Positions 40,158 to 51,404 of a stretch of DNA of 64,000 nt are shown one piece after another (the stretch's first letter is position 1; the number at the start of each line of letters is the position of its first letter). Below the pieces are notes generated by a model. It searched no databases and was not told where the DNA came from. It saw nothing but the letters and a program-made list of their open reading frames with translations. Origin of the DNA: Nitzschia sp. DOCU1 (taxonomy: Eukaryota > Bacillariophyta > Bacillariophyceae > Bacillariales > Bacillariaceae); the NCBI GenBank assembly GCA_951394045.1, contig OX595995.1, positions 496,001 through 560,000 on the forward strand. The letters are read 5' to 3'. Both the position numbers and the translations under genes were made by a program.

Positions 40158-41774
40158 TTAGCCCCAAGAAAAACCATAAAAATGAACGTTCTCACCACCA
40201 TCGGCACCTGATTGCACAATGATCTGGTCAGCCAACGCATCAAGCTTGACAGCTGATCCAAAGTACGGTGCCGCGGCGCCGTACTCATCTCGCAAGCCAT
40301 TATCTTGCGAAAGCCATTCCGCTGTCAACGAAGGAGCATCCGTGTTCTCTTCCCACGCATCACTAGTATCCAAATAATCAGGGAAAGAGTAGAAGTGAAC
40401 CACACCGGATGAAGCACCAGAGGTAGTGTCCAGAGAAGCCAATGCCATGGCCGTACCCTCTAGGTTGAGCGCAGCTGAGGTAAACAAAGTTGTCTTGACG
40501 GTAGGTTCGAGCTTTTGACCCAATGGTCGACCGCTGTAGGAGTATACTTGAACATGGTCCACAGCTGTCATGACAAATGTTGCTTCTGCGAGAGATAGGG
40601 AAAGTATTTCTCCTGCAATTGTGACATCCTCGGCCAAGGACTCCCATACAGGGTCGCTGCCATTTCCCGACAAGTGATACAAATGAATAAGATCGACGGA
40701 AGTGTTCGTCGCGGTTGTGACGACCAAGTCTGAAGCTGCAGGTGAAAGATCGAAGGACTGGACTCTTTCTAGAATTATTCGATCAGAGTGCTGGATCCAC
40801 TCATCGCCGTCGAATTCGAAGGTTACTAGCATGTCCACCAATTCGTCTGTTTGTTGGTCGAGCTGCCTGTCAAAAAGAGCCACCGTCATTAAAGTCGCCG
40901 TCGCGTCTATCGAAATATCATCGCCGATAATAATTGGCGCCTTTTGTGATATCCAAATATTGTCCTTCTCGACGAGATGCCGTATTTCTGGTCGTCGGGA
41001 GCGTCGCTCAATGTAGGCAATGGTCGTGCCGTTTGCAGAAAAGCCCAGTCTGCCAAGCGTCGTGATTGTCTGACCCACTGGTTCCCATATCAAACGTGTG
41101 TCGTTCACCATCGATTTTCGGTATACTTGAGTAAAGCCAAAATCATTTTTCACAGCAGCAAAATCTCCACTTTGCGACAAGGAAACTATGCTGCCTGGGA
41201 CCACCCGCTGAATCTGGTAATAGTCGACACTTTCAGAGTCTGATGTATCGTTCTTGTCACCTGGAAGACCAAAAAGGAGGATAAAAGAAACGAGAAAGAT
41301 AGTAACTATGATGCAACTGGGAAGCCCGATGAACTTGAGACAATATTGGACTCGGTGTTTCCTTCTGATGGGCCGGATATTCTTCCTTTGGGCCTGTACC
41401 ATCAACCGGCGGGAGCTTCGAATATCCTCTAGCCCAATAGACTGGCGGCCACTTATCGACAGCGCATCCTGTGATTCCATGGCACTGAAAATTGTCTCTG
41501 GGATCTCCCCCGAGGCGTCATGCAAATCACTGTACGTAACTGATTCTGAAGCCTCACTTGCTGCATCAACATGTGGCTGCTCTGAGTTCGTGCCGCTGCG
41601 TGTGCTCTCTGCGATCTCCATTCGTTGTCTTTTCCGCCTTCTTGGTCGATTAAAACAAGGGCAAATACACACCTCTTTCTGGAGCGGGTGGCAAGAATGG
41701 TTGCTGGTTTCAATGAAGGGTAGCACGTCTCCGAGGCCTGAAAGATGTGGGGCGAAGGAAGGGATTTCTGACAT
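40158..41774 (-). CDS. Type II membrane protein with beta-propeller-like lumenal domain
   Basis: A 538-residue single-exon protein from the ATG at 41774. A cytosolic N-terminus of about 150 residues includes a Cys-rich CICPCFNRPRRRKR patch that could be lipidated. One membrane segment follows (CIIVTIFLVSFILLFGL). The lumenal or extracellular part has repeated strands of the kind IVSLSQSGDFAAVKND, RLGFSANGTTIAYIE and SFDLSPAASDLVVTT, spaced about 50 residues apart, which suggests a WD-like or TolB-like beta-propeller. No catalytic motif is seen. Diatom genomes contain many proteins with this plan, of unknown function. Confidence 0.75.
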   Translation of the reverse strand: MSEIPSFAPHLSGLGDVLPFIETSNHSCHPLQKEVCICPCFNRPRRRKRQRMEIAESTRSGTNSEQPHVDAASEASESVTYSDLHDASGEIPETIFSAMESQDALSISGRQSIGLEDIRSSRRLMVQAQRKNIRPIRRKHRVQYCLKFIGLPSCIIVTIFLVSFILLFGLPGDKNDTSDSESVDYYQIQRVVPGSIVSLSQSGDFAAVKNDFGFTQVYRKSMVNDTRLIWEPVGQTITTLGRLGFSANGTTIAYIERRSRRPEIRHLVEKDNIWISQKAPIIIGDDISIDATATLMTVALFDRQLDQQTDELVDMLVTFEFDGDEWIQHSDRIILERVQSFDLSPAASDLVVTTATNTSVDLIHLYHLSGNGSDPVWESLAEDVTIAGEILSLSLAEATFVMTAVDHVQVYSYSGRPLGQKLEPTVKTTLFTSAALNLEGTAMALASLDTTSGASSGVVHFYSFPDYLDTSDAWEENTDAPSLTAEWLSQDNGLRDEYGAAAPYFGSAVKLDALADQIIVQSGADGGENVHFYGFSWG

Positions 41775-42669
41775 GGGGCGCAAGTAGCTAAGGGCATGAG
41801 TTCAGCCCAAACGTTACGTTGTGACCCAGCAAGGCCAACGCGCGTGATGACGTACGATACCAGGTACTCAGCTGCGATCGGGGCGCATGCAGGACTTGCC
41901 GCCGCCACGTGACCGGCGTCGGGCAAGATCTCAATATGTTTCTTCCCTCGGGAGCAATCTACAACGACTACTAGAGTAGTAAGCATCCATTCTGAAAAGA
42001 TGTCACACTCCATGATGATATCTTGACGATGGTGCCTGCCTTATTAACAGGCAGCACGCGTTGTAATGCTAGTAGATATGTCCGGCGGGAGGAGATACGA
42101 CGAGGAGAGCCCACGACAATGTGTATCACTATGGAGCTTCCAAATCCTCGTCGACCAAGAAATGAAGCAAGCAGGTGAAGCGAAAGCCCAACCTTGTCTA
42201 CGTATCATAGTCTCTATGATGCTACTCTACTAGAGAGGCCTGACAGCTGTAGCATGAATGGCAGTGGGCTCCGCCGCGTTGGAGAATTCTTGCATGCGGT
42301 GTGACGACTGTCTTGGATCATTTTTCCGCGCCGGGTGGCCCATTTGACGTCAGGTACTTAGGAGTTCTCCAGTCGTGATGGCCAAACACATGGAACTACC
42401 CCAAGTTTTCTGGCAGCCAAATTTCTCATGTGGCGGCAGTCGCACAGCCAAAGCCATTCCTATTTGCCGTCCGTCAAAGCAGAGGCACGAGAAAGGATGC
42501 CTCCGAATGTTGGAGCATTCTAAATCACACCGTGGTTTGAGCATCAGCGTCTTGTATGGCAAAACGCCGATCTCAGCGTTCACATCTCCCATGATCCGGA
42601 TCCGACGCTGTCACCAGGTGTTCATGCTGACACGATAAATTGTCATTCCTTTCTGCTGCTACAAATAGC
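41775..42669. other. Divergent intergenic region, about 0.9 kb
   Basis: Lies between the reverse type II membrane protein gene and the forward subtilase gene. No coding feature is convincing. Both promoters are expected here. Confidence 0.5.
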
Positions 42670-44448
42670 ATGATGCTGCCGATGAAGCCTCTATCTGCTC
42701 CTACTGCTTGGATTCTCCTTCTTTCCATACTGGCAGCAGCTTCTTCCAAGGAAGAACGATCGCACCCGAGACGCTATTCACGCTCTCTTCGGGGCAATGT
42801 GAAAGGTTCCTTTCAGCCCCCCGCCGACCATGAACTTGCCGAAGCAATCGATCATCGGCGCCAGTTACTTCAGAAGCAAAAACTGAGCCAGTCGCGTGGT
42901 GATGAGCCAGACCGATCCAAGTTGTTTTTGAAGCGAGTGGTATTGCACTGCGATCCCATCACAGACCTTCAAAATTGCTGGGCCGAAATCGCCCACATGG
43001 GCGAGAACCTCGTGTTGAAACGCCAGCTGGTTGGCCTCCATGCCCTTGCGGTAGAAACAGATGAATCTACAATTGAAGATTTATCCAAACTTGGTTTTTA
43101 CTTTACCCAGGATATGGAACGCGAAACCCTGTCAGTGCAAGAGTCGCTCCAGTACCACTCCCACCGGTCCTTGTCTTCAGGGCAGCAGATTGGATACGGA
43201 TTGGACTTGATTCGGGCTACTCAAGTCTGGGATCAGTATCAAGTACGGGGCGAAGGTGTCAAGGTCTGTATTATCGACACGGGAGTGTATGCAGCACACC
43301 CCGACTTTGACTTTTCACATTTTGACGGCTGGAATTCCACCCAAGACTTTGTGGTCCCTTGGGATGAGGACCTTGCTGGGCATGGCACGCACATTACCGG
43401 TATCCTTGTAGCTTCGGATAACGATCGAGGATATGTAGGTGTCGCACCTGGGGTTGATGTCTATATTGTTCGAGTCTTTACCGATGAAGGAAAATTCTTT
43501 GGTTCCGATGTCGTTGCTGCAGCCGAGGCCTGTCGCGACGCGGGTGCTCATTTCATAAGCATGAGCCTGGGAGGGCAAGGATTTGATCAAGGCGAATACG
43601 ATATTTTTCGAGAGCTTCAGTTGAAATATGGTATCATTGCAGTTGCCTCGGCTGGGAACACGGGTGGTCCTGAACAGACATATCCTGCCGATTACAGTCA
43701 TGTTGTCAGTGTCACGGCATGCAATGATAAAAAGCGGCTTGCCGGCTTCTCAAGTTTTAACAGTTTTGTGGACATTGCGGCACCTGGTAAGTTTCTTGCT
43801 TGTTCGGGAGCTTTCTGAAAGAGAGACGCTTGTCTATGTGTCGACTCATGAAAGTCATTTCTCTGTCTTGCAGGCGTGGATATCCCTAGTACCTACATTG
43901 GAACCGACACGGACGAACCGTATGCAAGCTTGAGCGGGACTTCCATGGCTGCACCCCACGTCGTTGGTACACTTGCTCTCATGAAAAGCTATGCTCCCGA
44001 TGCAACGGCTGATGAGCTTTTGTATGTTTTGAAACATAGTACGCAACCGACTGCCTCCAACCTCAACATTGGAATCGTAGATGCCTTTGCGGCTATCCAA
44101 ATGTTGGAGGCTGGTGTAGACCTGTCGGATATTCAACCGCAACCTTGTCTGGAGGCAGAACTTTCAATCACTACCGACCAATGGGGCCAGGAGACTTCGT
44201 ATCGATTGCGGCGATTGTCAGATAATAAAGTCTTGTGGAAGGGAGTCGAGCTCGAGAGTTCTTTGGACTACCACGAAAGCTCCTGCATCGATCCCAATGA
44301 TTGCTATGAGTTCATCATTCTTGACTCCTACGGTGATGGTATCGTCGAGCCGGGCGGTATAACACTTCTTTATGGCGAGGAAGTTGAGCTTGATGACGGA
44401 GGATTTGGGAAGGGAGGGAAAATTTTGTTTGGCGGAGGCTGCGACTAG
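42670..44448 (+). CDS. Secreted subtilisin-like serine protease (two exons)
   Basis: Exons are 42670-43786 and 43874-44448 with an 87-nt GT-AG intron; the junction restores AAPGVDIPS. The product is about 563 residues. A signal peptide (WILLLSILAAASS) and an inhibitor-like propeptide of about 150 residues precede the S8 catalytic domain. The triad is visible: Asp 203 in CIIDTGVYA, His 238 in GHGTHITG and Ser 396 in LSGTSMAAPH, with the oxyanion Asn in ASAGNTGGP. A C-terminal domain of about 100 residues contains YEFIILDSYGDGI and a Gly-rich end, a beta-sandwich-like module found attached to many secreted proteins. The enzyme should be active outside the cell or in the vacuole. The substrate is unknown. 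Confidence 0.95.
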
Positions 44449-45648
44449 TGAAGTCGTCTCCCAAACTGCTACTTATACGACCGGATCAAGCTTTTGACGT
44501 TGTACTTTGTACTCTTAGTAAGTACTATTATTGTTTCCATAGCTAGCGATTGCTCGGTGGGTAATACAAATCCGCCACTTACTAACGGTAGTGTTCGATC
44601 CTTTCGAATGAACTTCGAATCGAATGACCACTTGGAGTACAATCTTGCCCGCGAGGACAGGCGCGAATCTGTCAACCGAATGTGTAGCTGTAGCCATCGA
44701 GGTAACAGAAGCCTTACGTGATTGTCATTGCAAAGCGAGAGAAAGAGATCGATTTCTCTGAGCTCTGATATCCAAGTACTAACTTTCCAGCAGGTATTAT
44801 CGTTCTTGCCGTGAGAGTACCCAGGTACCAAGTCTTTTTGCTCACCGACACAAAAAGGTACGTATCGATATATGTACAATGTATCGCCTATCAGTCTCAT
44901 GCTAGCCGTTGGCGCGATTGCATGAAGCAGAAAAAGATACGATCTTTGACTACTACGACCATCCGGCAGCAGCCAAAGCGAAGAAGATGGGGACAACCAT
45001 CATGTCGTTGACGGTTGACCCCTAACATAGATCCATTCGTTCGGTGTACCGTATTGCTGCTAAACAATCCACTTTCGGTTTCTCTCTCACCTTTGGAGTA
45101 TGATCAGGATGGTATACAGGAATCAAGTTTGTCGCTTGGCTCATCGAAGAAGGGACAACCAGCGTTGCTGGTGCGGAGAGGCACCGCAACGTGGCAGGGT
45201 CCAATGCACCTCTTTGATGATGATCCGTGGATACTCCTAGCGCAAGCAAAACAACTGTACACTCTTGGGGGATTGAAGCCGATCCGGCCCTTTGTCACGT
45301 ATATGAGCAATTTGGATCTTGCAAGAGTCGCCTCCAAACGCCAAAGTTTCCACAGTGGCATTGCGGGTCCAGCCATCTTGCATCCCGCACGATTCCCCGT
45401 GACACGAAACTTGATACACGCGATACCAAGTCCGTGTAACGCATGAATGAAGATCCGGGGCCATTTCCTTGCTATGATTAACCTGGGTCACAGGGGATCC
45501 AAAAAGTTTGCCCTAGTGGAGACTTGAGGGCAGACTGTCGGCGAAAGAATCCATGCCAGACCATCCAAAGTTCCTTGTCTCATTTTCTCGAAACAATCCG
45601 ACTTCAGAAGCAGACTGTGTACTTGCGTTTATTATCTCTTTTGCAAAG
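44449..45648. other. Intergenic, about 1.2 kb
   Basis: No supported gene. The longest forward frame (about 45015-45446) has no ATG at its start and no domain. It holds the promoter of the type I membrane protein gene at the right. Confidence 0.45.
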
Positions 45649-47151
45649 ATGAATCCGTGGCACCATATTTGCGTTATTCTTTGCTTCCAGTTCCATCTAG
45701 GCCAAGCCCTCTGGCAGGAATTTGGAAGGATTCAAGCCTTCAAGGAGCCTCTGTGGTCCCGAAACCGCGTGCCACGAGCTGATCGGAGCATTGTGCAGTC
45801 TGTTCAAGAGCGTTCCAATGCAAAGAAGGCAGCAATCCAAAAGCAGATGGATACGATGGAGCGCTTGCTTAGCACGTAAGTTGAGCTTGATGCGTACCCG
45901 CATGGATGCTGAAAGGCTTTTGTACTCACCTTCTCGCATGCTGCAATAAAGTAGCTTGGATGAAGTCTTGGATGAATCGGAAGAGAGGGATCTCTTTGAG
46001 ATGTCTTTTTCTTTGTCCTTGTCGGATGGTGTTGGATCGATGATCCCAACTGCTAGACACACAACTGCGCCTACTTCCCTCACGGTCAATACGGCCACCC
46101 CGACGGCACCTACTTCCCTGGCAATCAATACGGCCACCCCGACGGCATGGACACCTTCATCCTCGATCCCGTCAGATTATCCCTCCCTTGCACCCACCGG
46201 AGTTTCTGATATGCCTTCCGCTGTCGATGTCGATCCCAACACTTTAACTCCAACTCTTTTTGACGAGAATGCCACGGACTCTCCAACTGTGAACCCATTC
46301 GTCTTCGACTGTGACGACAACGCCAATGGTGGCTTGTCGTTGGGATTTGAGACAGATGAAGGAGCTACGCTCATCTCTCTGACGGTTGGCTACAAGGCCG
46401 AAAGTACCAGCAGTTCGATGGAGGCCTATATCCGTGAATTGGAAAGTCAGTTGTTGAAAACGGCTATTTTGGCTGTATTGGGCGGTTGTGACAGCAATTT
46501 GAGGGGTCGTCGTCACCAATTGGAAAGAGAAGATGCATTCACTGATCCTTATCATCGTCATTTGATGGCAGACTCCGTTCAAGTTGGTATGTTATGCTAT
46601 CTTCGGGCTTCCATTTCCAGGATACATCTCACCCTCCCTTCTAACCTCATCGCCATTCGGCAGGTATTTGCGAAGCCACTTTTAACGAAACTGAATCCTG
46701 CACTGTTGTCGAGACGGATTTGATTTTCTTTGTAATGGGAGTTATCGATCCAGATGTCGCTGCATACCGCGCGTACACTTCCATTGAAGATCATATGATC
46801 TACGACAGATACATCGGCATTGTTCCAACTGTTTTGTTGTTGGAGTATTTGAGTCCCCTCCCTTTACCTCCGCCCCCTTCAACTTCCTCGCCTGGCGACG
46901 GAAGTGGCGCCGGCGGTGGCGCTAACGACTTGGGTACTGGGGTCCTCACATCAAGCGCAGCAGCGGCTGATCGGCTGGAAGTCTCGGCATGGACCATTGG
47001 TGCCTGCGTGGCAACTATCATGGGAGGAGTCATTTCGTTGTTGGTTTACAGCCGCAACCGTCAGGATCACCAACGTCGTCATTTGCAGTTGACGCAGGCA
47101 CGCTCGTCAGCGGTGGCGGAAAGGAGAGCTCGGAATCCCATTACAATTTAG
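45649..47151 (+). CDS. Type I membrane protein with Thr/Pro stalk (three exons)
   Basis: Exons are 45649-45875, 45955-46586 and 46664-47151, with GT-AG introns of 79 and 77 nt. The joined frame is 448 residues. A signal peptide (ICVILCFQFHLGQA) is followed by a charged helical part, a Ser/Thr/Pro-rich stalk with two exact-length 13-residue repeats (APTSL..NTATPT), an extracellular domain with a few cysteines (DCDDNANGG, LGGCDSN, ICEATFNETESC), a Gly/Pro linker and one membrane segment (TIGACVATIMGGVISLLVY) before a short basic tail. The stalk is a likely O-glycosylation region. The overall plan recalls diatom cell-surface or adhesion-type proteins. No enzymatic motif is seen. Confidence 0.8.
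46067..46144 (+). repeat. Two tandem 39-base units in coding sequence
   Basis: Units begin at 46067 and 46106, share TCAATACGGCCACCCCGACG, and encode 13-residue Thr/Pro-rich repeats in the stalk. The near identity of the two units suggests a recent duplication. Confidence 0.9.
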
Positions 47152-47344
47152 GATTTTTGCAGGCAATTCTCGACGATATTGTACGTCGGCGTTAGGTTGG
47201 GTCGACTGCTTTGCAGGCCCGGGGCCAAAAGAATGTAGCGTAAAGACCTATACTAGTTTTTCTACCCAGATACTTTCGTGCCACCAGCAAATGCTGCAAC
47301 TTTGGTATCCGGTTTTCATTTTACTGATTTGCGTTCCCAAACCA

Positions 47345-47833
47345 CTACGTTTTGGGTGACTCATTCATTTGCACCTGGGATCCTTGCGAATCTTTATTTG
47401 CTTTACGCTTGATGCTGTCGCTGTCATCAGCAATCTCAACATTTTCCATCCCCAACTTGCCCATGAGTGATTGCAAAGACCCTTCTTCGAGACTGCTCAA
47501 TGGCTGCGCTTTACCCTCGTCACTAATGTCTCCAATTTCCGTGCATTTGTAAAGTGCGATATTCGTAAAAAATCCTGTACCACAGAGTGCCTCGTTTCTA
47601 GGTTGCAAAGCCGTTGCCGGTTTAGCGTGAAAGGACAGCATGGTGGCTGCCGATGGGATCAACCCTAAGAAACACCGACGGCTCGTCGACCTTCGTGGCC
47701 CACTGCTGTTCTTAGGATGGGCCATGGTGCTGGAATCAACCATCTTCTGGTCTAGCATTGACGTTAAGCCATTGCAGCCGTAAATTCCGCAAAACAGGAC
47801 CAACAGTTGGAAGCAACGGAGTCGCTGTAGCAT
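47345..47833 (-). CDS. Probable thylakoid-lumen protein, small
   Basis: A 162-codon single-exon frame. The N-terminus has an ER signal peptide (FQLLVLFCGIYGCNG), then a hydrophilic transit-like stretch, then RRCFLGLIPSAATML ending ATALQPR. The last part looks like a twin-arginine thylakoid signal, giving a tripartite route to the lumen. The mature part of about 80 residues begins RNEALCGTGFFTNIALYKCT, a Cys-containing block I associate with small conserved plastid proteins, without a name. The charged C-terminus is low-complexity. It converges with the type I membrane protein gene at 193 bases. Confidence 0.7.
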   Translation of the reverse strand: MLQRLRCFQLLVLFCGIYGCNGLTSMLDQKMVDSSTMAHPKNSSGPRRSTSRRCFLGLIPSAATMLSFHAKPATALQPRNEALCGTGFFTNIALYKCTEIGDISDEGKAQPLSSLEEGSLQSLMGKLGMENVEIADDSDSIKRKANKDSQGSQVQMNESPKT

Positions 47834-48595
47834 CGTCCAATACTCCGTCCGTAGGGTATCTCACAGTACCTGAAGTCGAAATAGGGAAGTATCTCTCCCG
47901 CGTCGACGGAAGATCCTCTCAGCAGTCATCGGCCGTTGATCCCATGGCCGTTGCTTCGAGAAGTTCTTTGACACCACCCCGCTGCCTCATCTATCTCATC
48001 TTTTTGACTTGAGGAGGAGGGGGGCAATCTCGTTTCCATCGGCGGGTGAATGACGTACTCAAATTCCAACGTGCACCAGCAGGTTCCGAAATTCCGGTTC
48101 CCTCTTTCTCATTGGCCTCCAGAACCATGTGTAATTCAGTATTTATTATCGCTCGTTGTGTGTGCTTTTTGCGCGGGCGAGCTAACATTTACGTGATAGA
48201 AATTTGGTATCCGAGGAATAGAAGGAATGGCGAAGCAACGCGCACGCGAACACGGGCAAGGCAATAATGTTTCGAATCGCCGCGCAAGGTTTATTAGCGC
48301 CTCTACGTCCAACGGAGGCCCGAGGCGCGTGCCATCCATCCGTTCACCCCACCAATCTCGAGCGTCTCGAACCGAAAAGAGAGGGAGGTGGAAACTCCTT
48401 GTTGCCCAAAACGAAAAACAGCGTCATCCACTGAAACGCAGCTCTGGGACTCTTGGTTTGTTGCATCCATTGTCTCTTCTCTTGCCTCAACCCACCCCGA
48501 GCAATACATCCGTGATTGGATTTTCCATATAACCAGCATCTATCGAAAGTAATTTTCTATCAAGCATCCCGCGAGCAGACCTTTTGAAGGGCAGA
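47834..48595. other. Divergent intergenic region
   Basis: Lies between the lumen candidate (reverse) and a small membrane protein gene (forward). No convincing frame; the promoters of both genes are expected here. Confidence 0.5.
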
Positions 48596-49078
48596 ATGAA
48601 ACGACCTATCAGAACCCTCGCATCTCCCCGCGTCGCTATGACTTTGTTGGCACTGTTTGTTACAGCAGCATCGGCGACATTGGAAGAAGACGAATCAGAA
48701 GTTTCGGGGGGAAGTTCCTATTTGCGCTCGAGAAAGTACGAGGCAACAAATGCCTTGCACGGGCGGCGGTTGGAGGAGCCTGCGTACAACGGGGAAGTGG
48801 AAATTCAAGACTTTTTTGTATATGGTGCACTTCTTACGTTTATCATGGCGCTAGCGTTTCCTGCTTTTGCTTTGACATTATGTAAAACATGTCCGACACT
48901 GTGTTGTGGGATAATGCCACAAGAACCTATCCTAGAAATGCCAGATGAGGAGCCTCCGGCGGAAATTTGCTCGGTGCAACCAGGGAAGGCGGGATGTTAT
49001 CAATTTATGAATGACGTTTCCTCGTTTAGCTGCGGATCTGACAGACATGGGTCCCCGGTTAGAACCCGACTTGCGTAG
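48596..49078 (+). CDS. Small membrane protein with signal peptide
   Basis: A 160-codon frame from the ATG at 48596. A signal peptide (VAMTLLALFVTAASA) is followed by a charged region with RRLEEP, a membrane segment (FFVYGALLTFIMALAFPAFA), and a Cys-rich CKTCPTLCCG patch just after it that could be palmitoylated or bind metal. The C-terminus has three more cysteines. No family is recognised. It is probably a single-pass surface or endomembrane protein. Confidence 0.6.
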   Translation: MKRPIRTLASPRVAMTLLALFVTAASATLEEDESEVSGGSSYLRSRKYEATNALHGRRLEEPAYNGEVEIQDFFVYGALLTFIMALAFPAFALTLCKTCPTLCCGIMPQEPILEMPDEEPPAEICSVQPGKAGCYQFMNDVSSFSCGSDRHGSPVRTRLA

Positions 49079-50080
49079 ATCTGTTGCCTACAACGTCAGA
49101 GCCAGGAATCCATGGAGTTGATAGTACTGTGGGATCAATGAGGCGCCTAAAGCCCAGGGAACGCCGAGTTCGTCTAATCTGCCGATAGCAGATGATTATT
49201 TGCTGAGCTAGAGGCGTACATACGGAGCTAGAAGCAAGTGACAAACGTGGCCACACCGCTGCACAATATCCCGAACGTGCGCCATAGTGCTGGTGGATCA
49301 ATGTTGCCCCACCTGACGGCGGCTACTACTGAAAACTATATGTTTCGAATAGACATCATCATTGTAGTTTAGGAAGTTTCATTGACAAATAAATGGATTG
49401 CCGCAATTCCTTGAAGACCCTTTGATGCTCGTGTGCTTGACTTCCTGTAGAATAGTGGAAAGATACTCGGCCGACAGCAGATCCAGTCTGTGTTCTTTCC
49501 ACAACTTTCAAGAATAGATGAATCGATGCCTAGTAGCATTTAGAAGCAAAGTGGCATATCCTTAGTTGCTGCTTCGAACGACGCTCAAAGAATGGTTGTC
49601 GTATGTTACACGAAAAATCACTCTTGTCTGGGATGAGCTACGCTTTCAAAACCGGTAGGCCGGAGGAACGTTGCATGTTATGCCTCTAGAGTGTTGGAAC
49701 TGTGATACAACACTCCAGTCTTTCCATTCTCTCATATTTTAGCTGGGCTACAGCTCGAAGCCTCCACGAAATGGGACAATTGACCAGGATGGCAGCAACT
49801 CAGTGTGATGGGAGCAAAAGGTGAGGAGTCATGAGCGCAATCCCATATATCGAAGATTAATCCGACCGGACCGACCGACCGACCTACCAAAGGCCTTCTG
49901 TAGTCCCTTTGTTGGCGGCAGAAAATCTTTTAGAGACCATGGCGGGGTGTCGACGCCACTTGGAAATGTTCTTCCTCCGGAAGCTGGGTAAGCGTGACAC
50001 CACGGGGCATCATTCACCGTCCTGGAAGGGCTTCTACTACTGCAACTACTTTCTAGCTTCTCAAGTTTGTCATTACAAGC
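49079..50080. other. Intergenic, about 1.0 kb
   Basis: No gene recognised on either strand. A short CGAC-type repeat (GACCGGACCGACCGACCGAC) lies at about 49863-49882. Confidence 0.5.
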
Positions 50081-50743
50081 ATGGCTCCCCGAGACGATAG
50101 CGGAAACAACAATCATCATCGACCGATTCTCCCTCCGAGCGACTACGATGCGGGAGTTGACGATCGGACGCCGCTGAACATGGCGCAATTGACTCTAGCG
50201 CTTCAGCAGTGGCAAGCGCAGTTGCAACAGTCACTGCAGCAAACGACGCAGCGGGAACTGTCTCCAGTGCAACCCATGCTCCTTCAGATTCAAGAACAAA
50301 TGCAAGAGCTGCAACTACAGCTCATGCAGACTCAAGAACAAATGCAAGAATCGCACGCCCAAGTGCTTCAAATGATGGCCAGTACAGATGCCTACTGGAG
50401 GAACGCCAGTGTCATGCGATTTAACAAAGAAGCGTTCATGAATTTCCGTGACGACAATGGCGAGTCATGTGCTCTTGCACCCTGCCTCAAAGTTTCGCAT
50501 GGCCTAGGGCCGGGACTCCCAGGATTTCCGCCCCAAGAAGAGCTGGTGGGTACTGAAGCGGCTCCCGTCGGGACGCCTTGCCCTGTAGAGTTATTCCCGG
50601 CAACTTGTCATGAATGGATTTTATTGACGGAGCAGCAGATATCGAATTTGGCGGCATGGGAGAATCATGATTTCGGGATAATAGAACGAGACGACTTGCA
50701 GATCCGTCGACGCAAGTACAAGTATCACATATCGATGCTATAG
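50081..50743 (+). CDS. Gln-rich coiled-coil hypothetical protein
   Basis: A 220-codon single-exon frame. Residues about 35-105 are Gln/Leu/Met-rich with heptad spacing (LQIQEQMQELQLQLMQTQEQ), including two copies of QTQEQMQE-like sequence, and probably form a coiled coil. The C-terminal half has no recognisable domain. No signal peptide or membrane segment. A GT microsatellite starts 18 bases after the stop. Confidence 0.6.
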   Translation: MAPRDDSGNNNHHRPILPPSDYDAGVDDRTPLNMAQLTLALQQWQAQLQQSLQQTTQRELSPVQPMLLQIQEQMQELQLQLMQTQEQMQESHAQVLQMMASTDAYWRNASVMRFNKEAFMNFRDDNGESCALAPCLKVSHGLGPGLPGFPPQEELVGTEAAPVGTPCPVELFPATCHEWILLTEQQISNLAAWENHDFGIIERDDLQIRRRKYKYHISML

Positions 50744-50757
50744 CATCAAGCCGGGCA

Positions 50758-50794
<37 letters not shown>

Positions 50795-51404
50795 TATTAT
50801 GTATAACAAGACCTCGGAAAGATATCCGATTGCACACATTGCATATAGAGTAGTTTGCCAGGCCATCCGTCGCCTACTCCTGCCACTCATGCATAGCAAA
50901 CTCTATCAGTCGAATCGAAAAGTTTTACAGTATTAGCATTCCTAGTATCATACATACAAGCTAAAGGGTCGCCTTAGTTGGAAGTGTTTCATCCACGTTG
51001 ACTCTACAGATTTGTCCCCCCCCCCACTCAAATTCCAAAGATCAACGCTTGTAGCTCAGACACACGCGCTGGGCAGCTGTAGTCCAGTGCTCTTGATGCG
51101 CATTACCTATATACGGCCTTGGCATAGGACTAAGCTTGACCTTTCTTCTTCAGTGCGTTATTGCTCGTCGTAGCTAGTTAGCTAGCGACCAGTGTGGCGA
51201 TTCATTCCGTCCAAAATAGTTGACAGGTCGAAACATTCTCACGTCACAACCTTGACAGTGACGACAGATAGGTCAAGCAACTTGAACGATCAACCTCGCA
51301 CGGCGGTAAATTCGGTACTTGGTATTGATTTTTGCAATACATACAAATCTCATTCACTTCACGACGGCCGTCGCTTGTCATGATGCCTCACGCGTATTGC
51401 ATCC
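50744..51404. other. Intergenic, convergent 3' flanks
   Basis: Apart from the GT repeat and a run of about ten C residues near 51017 there is nothing recognisable. Confidence 0.5.
50761..50792. repeat. GT microsatellite
   Basis: Sixteen uninterrupted GT units immediately after the coiled-coil gene; a candidate polymorphic marker. Confidence 0.98.

Noticed and set aside
45015..45446. 143-codon forward frame
   Set aside because: Starts at TTG with no in-frame ATG nearby and has no recognisable domain.
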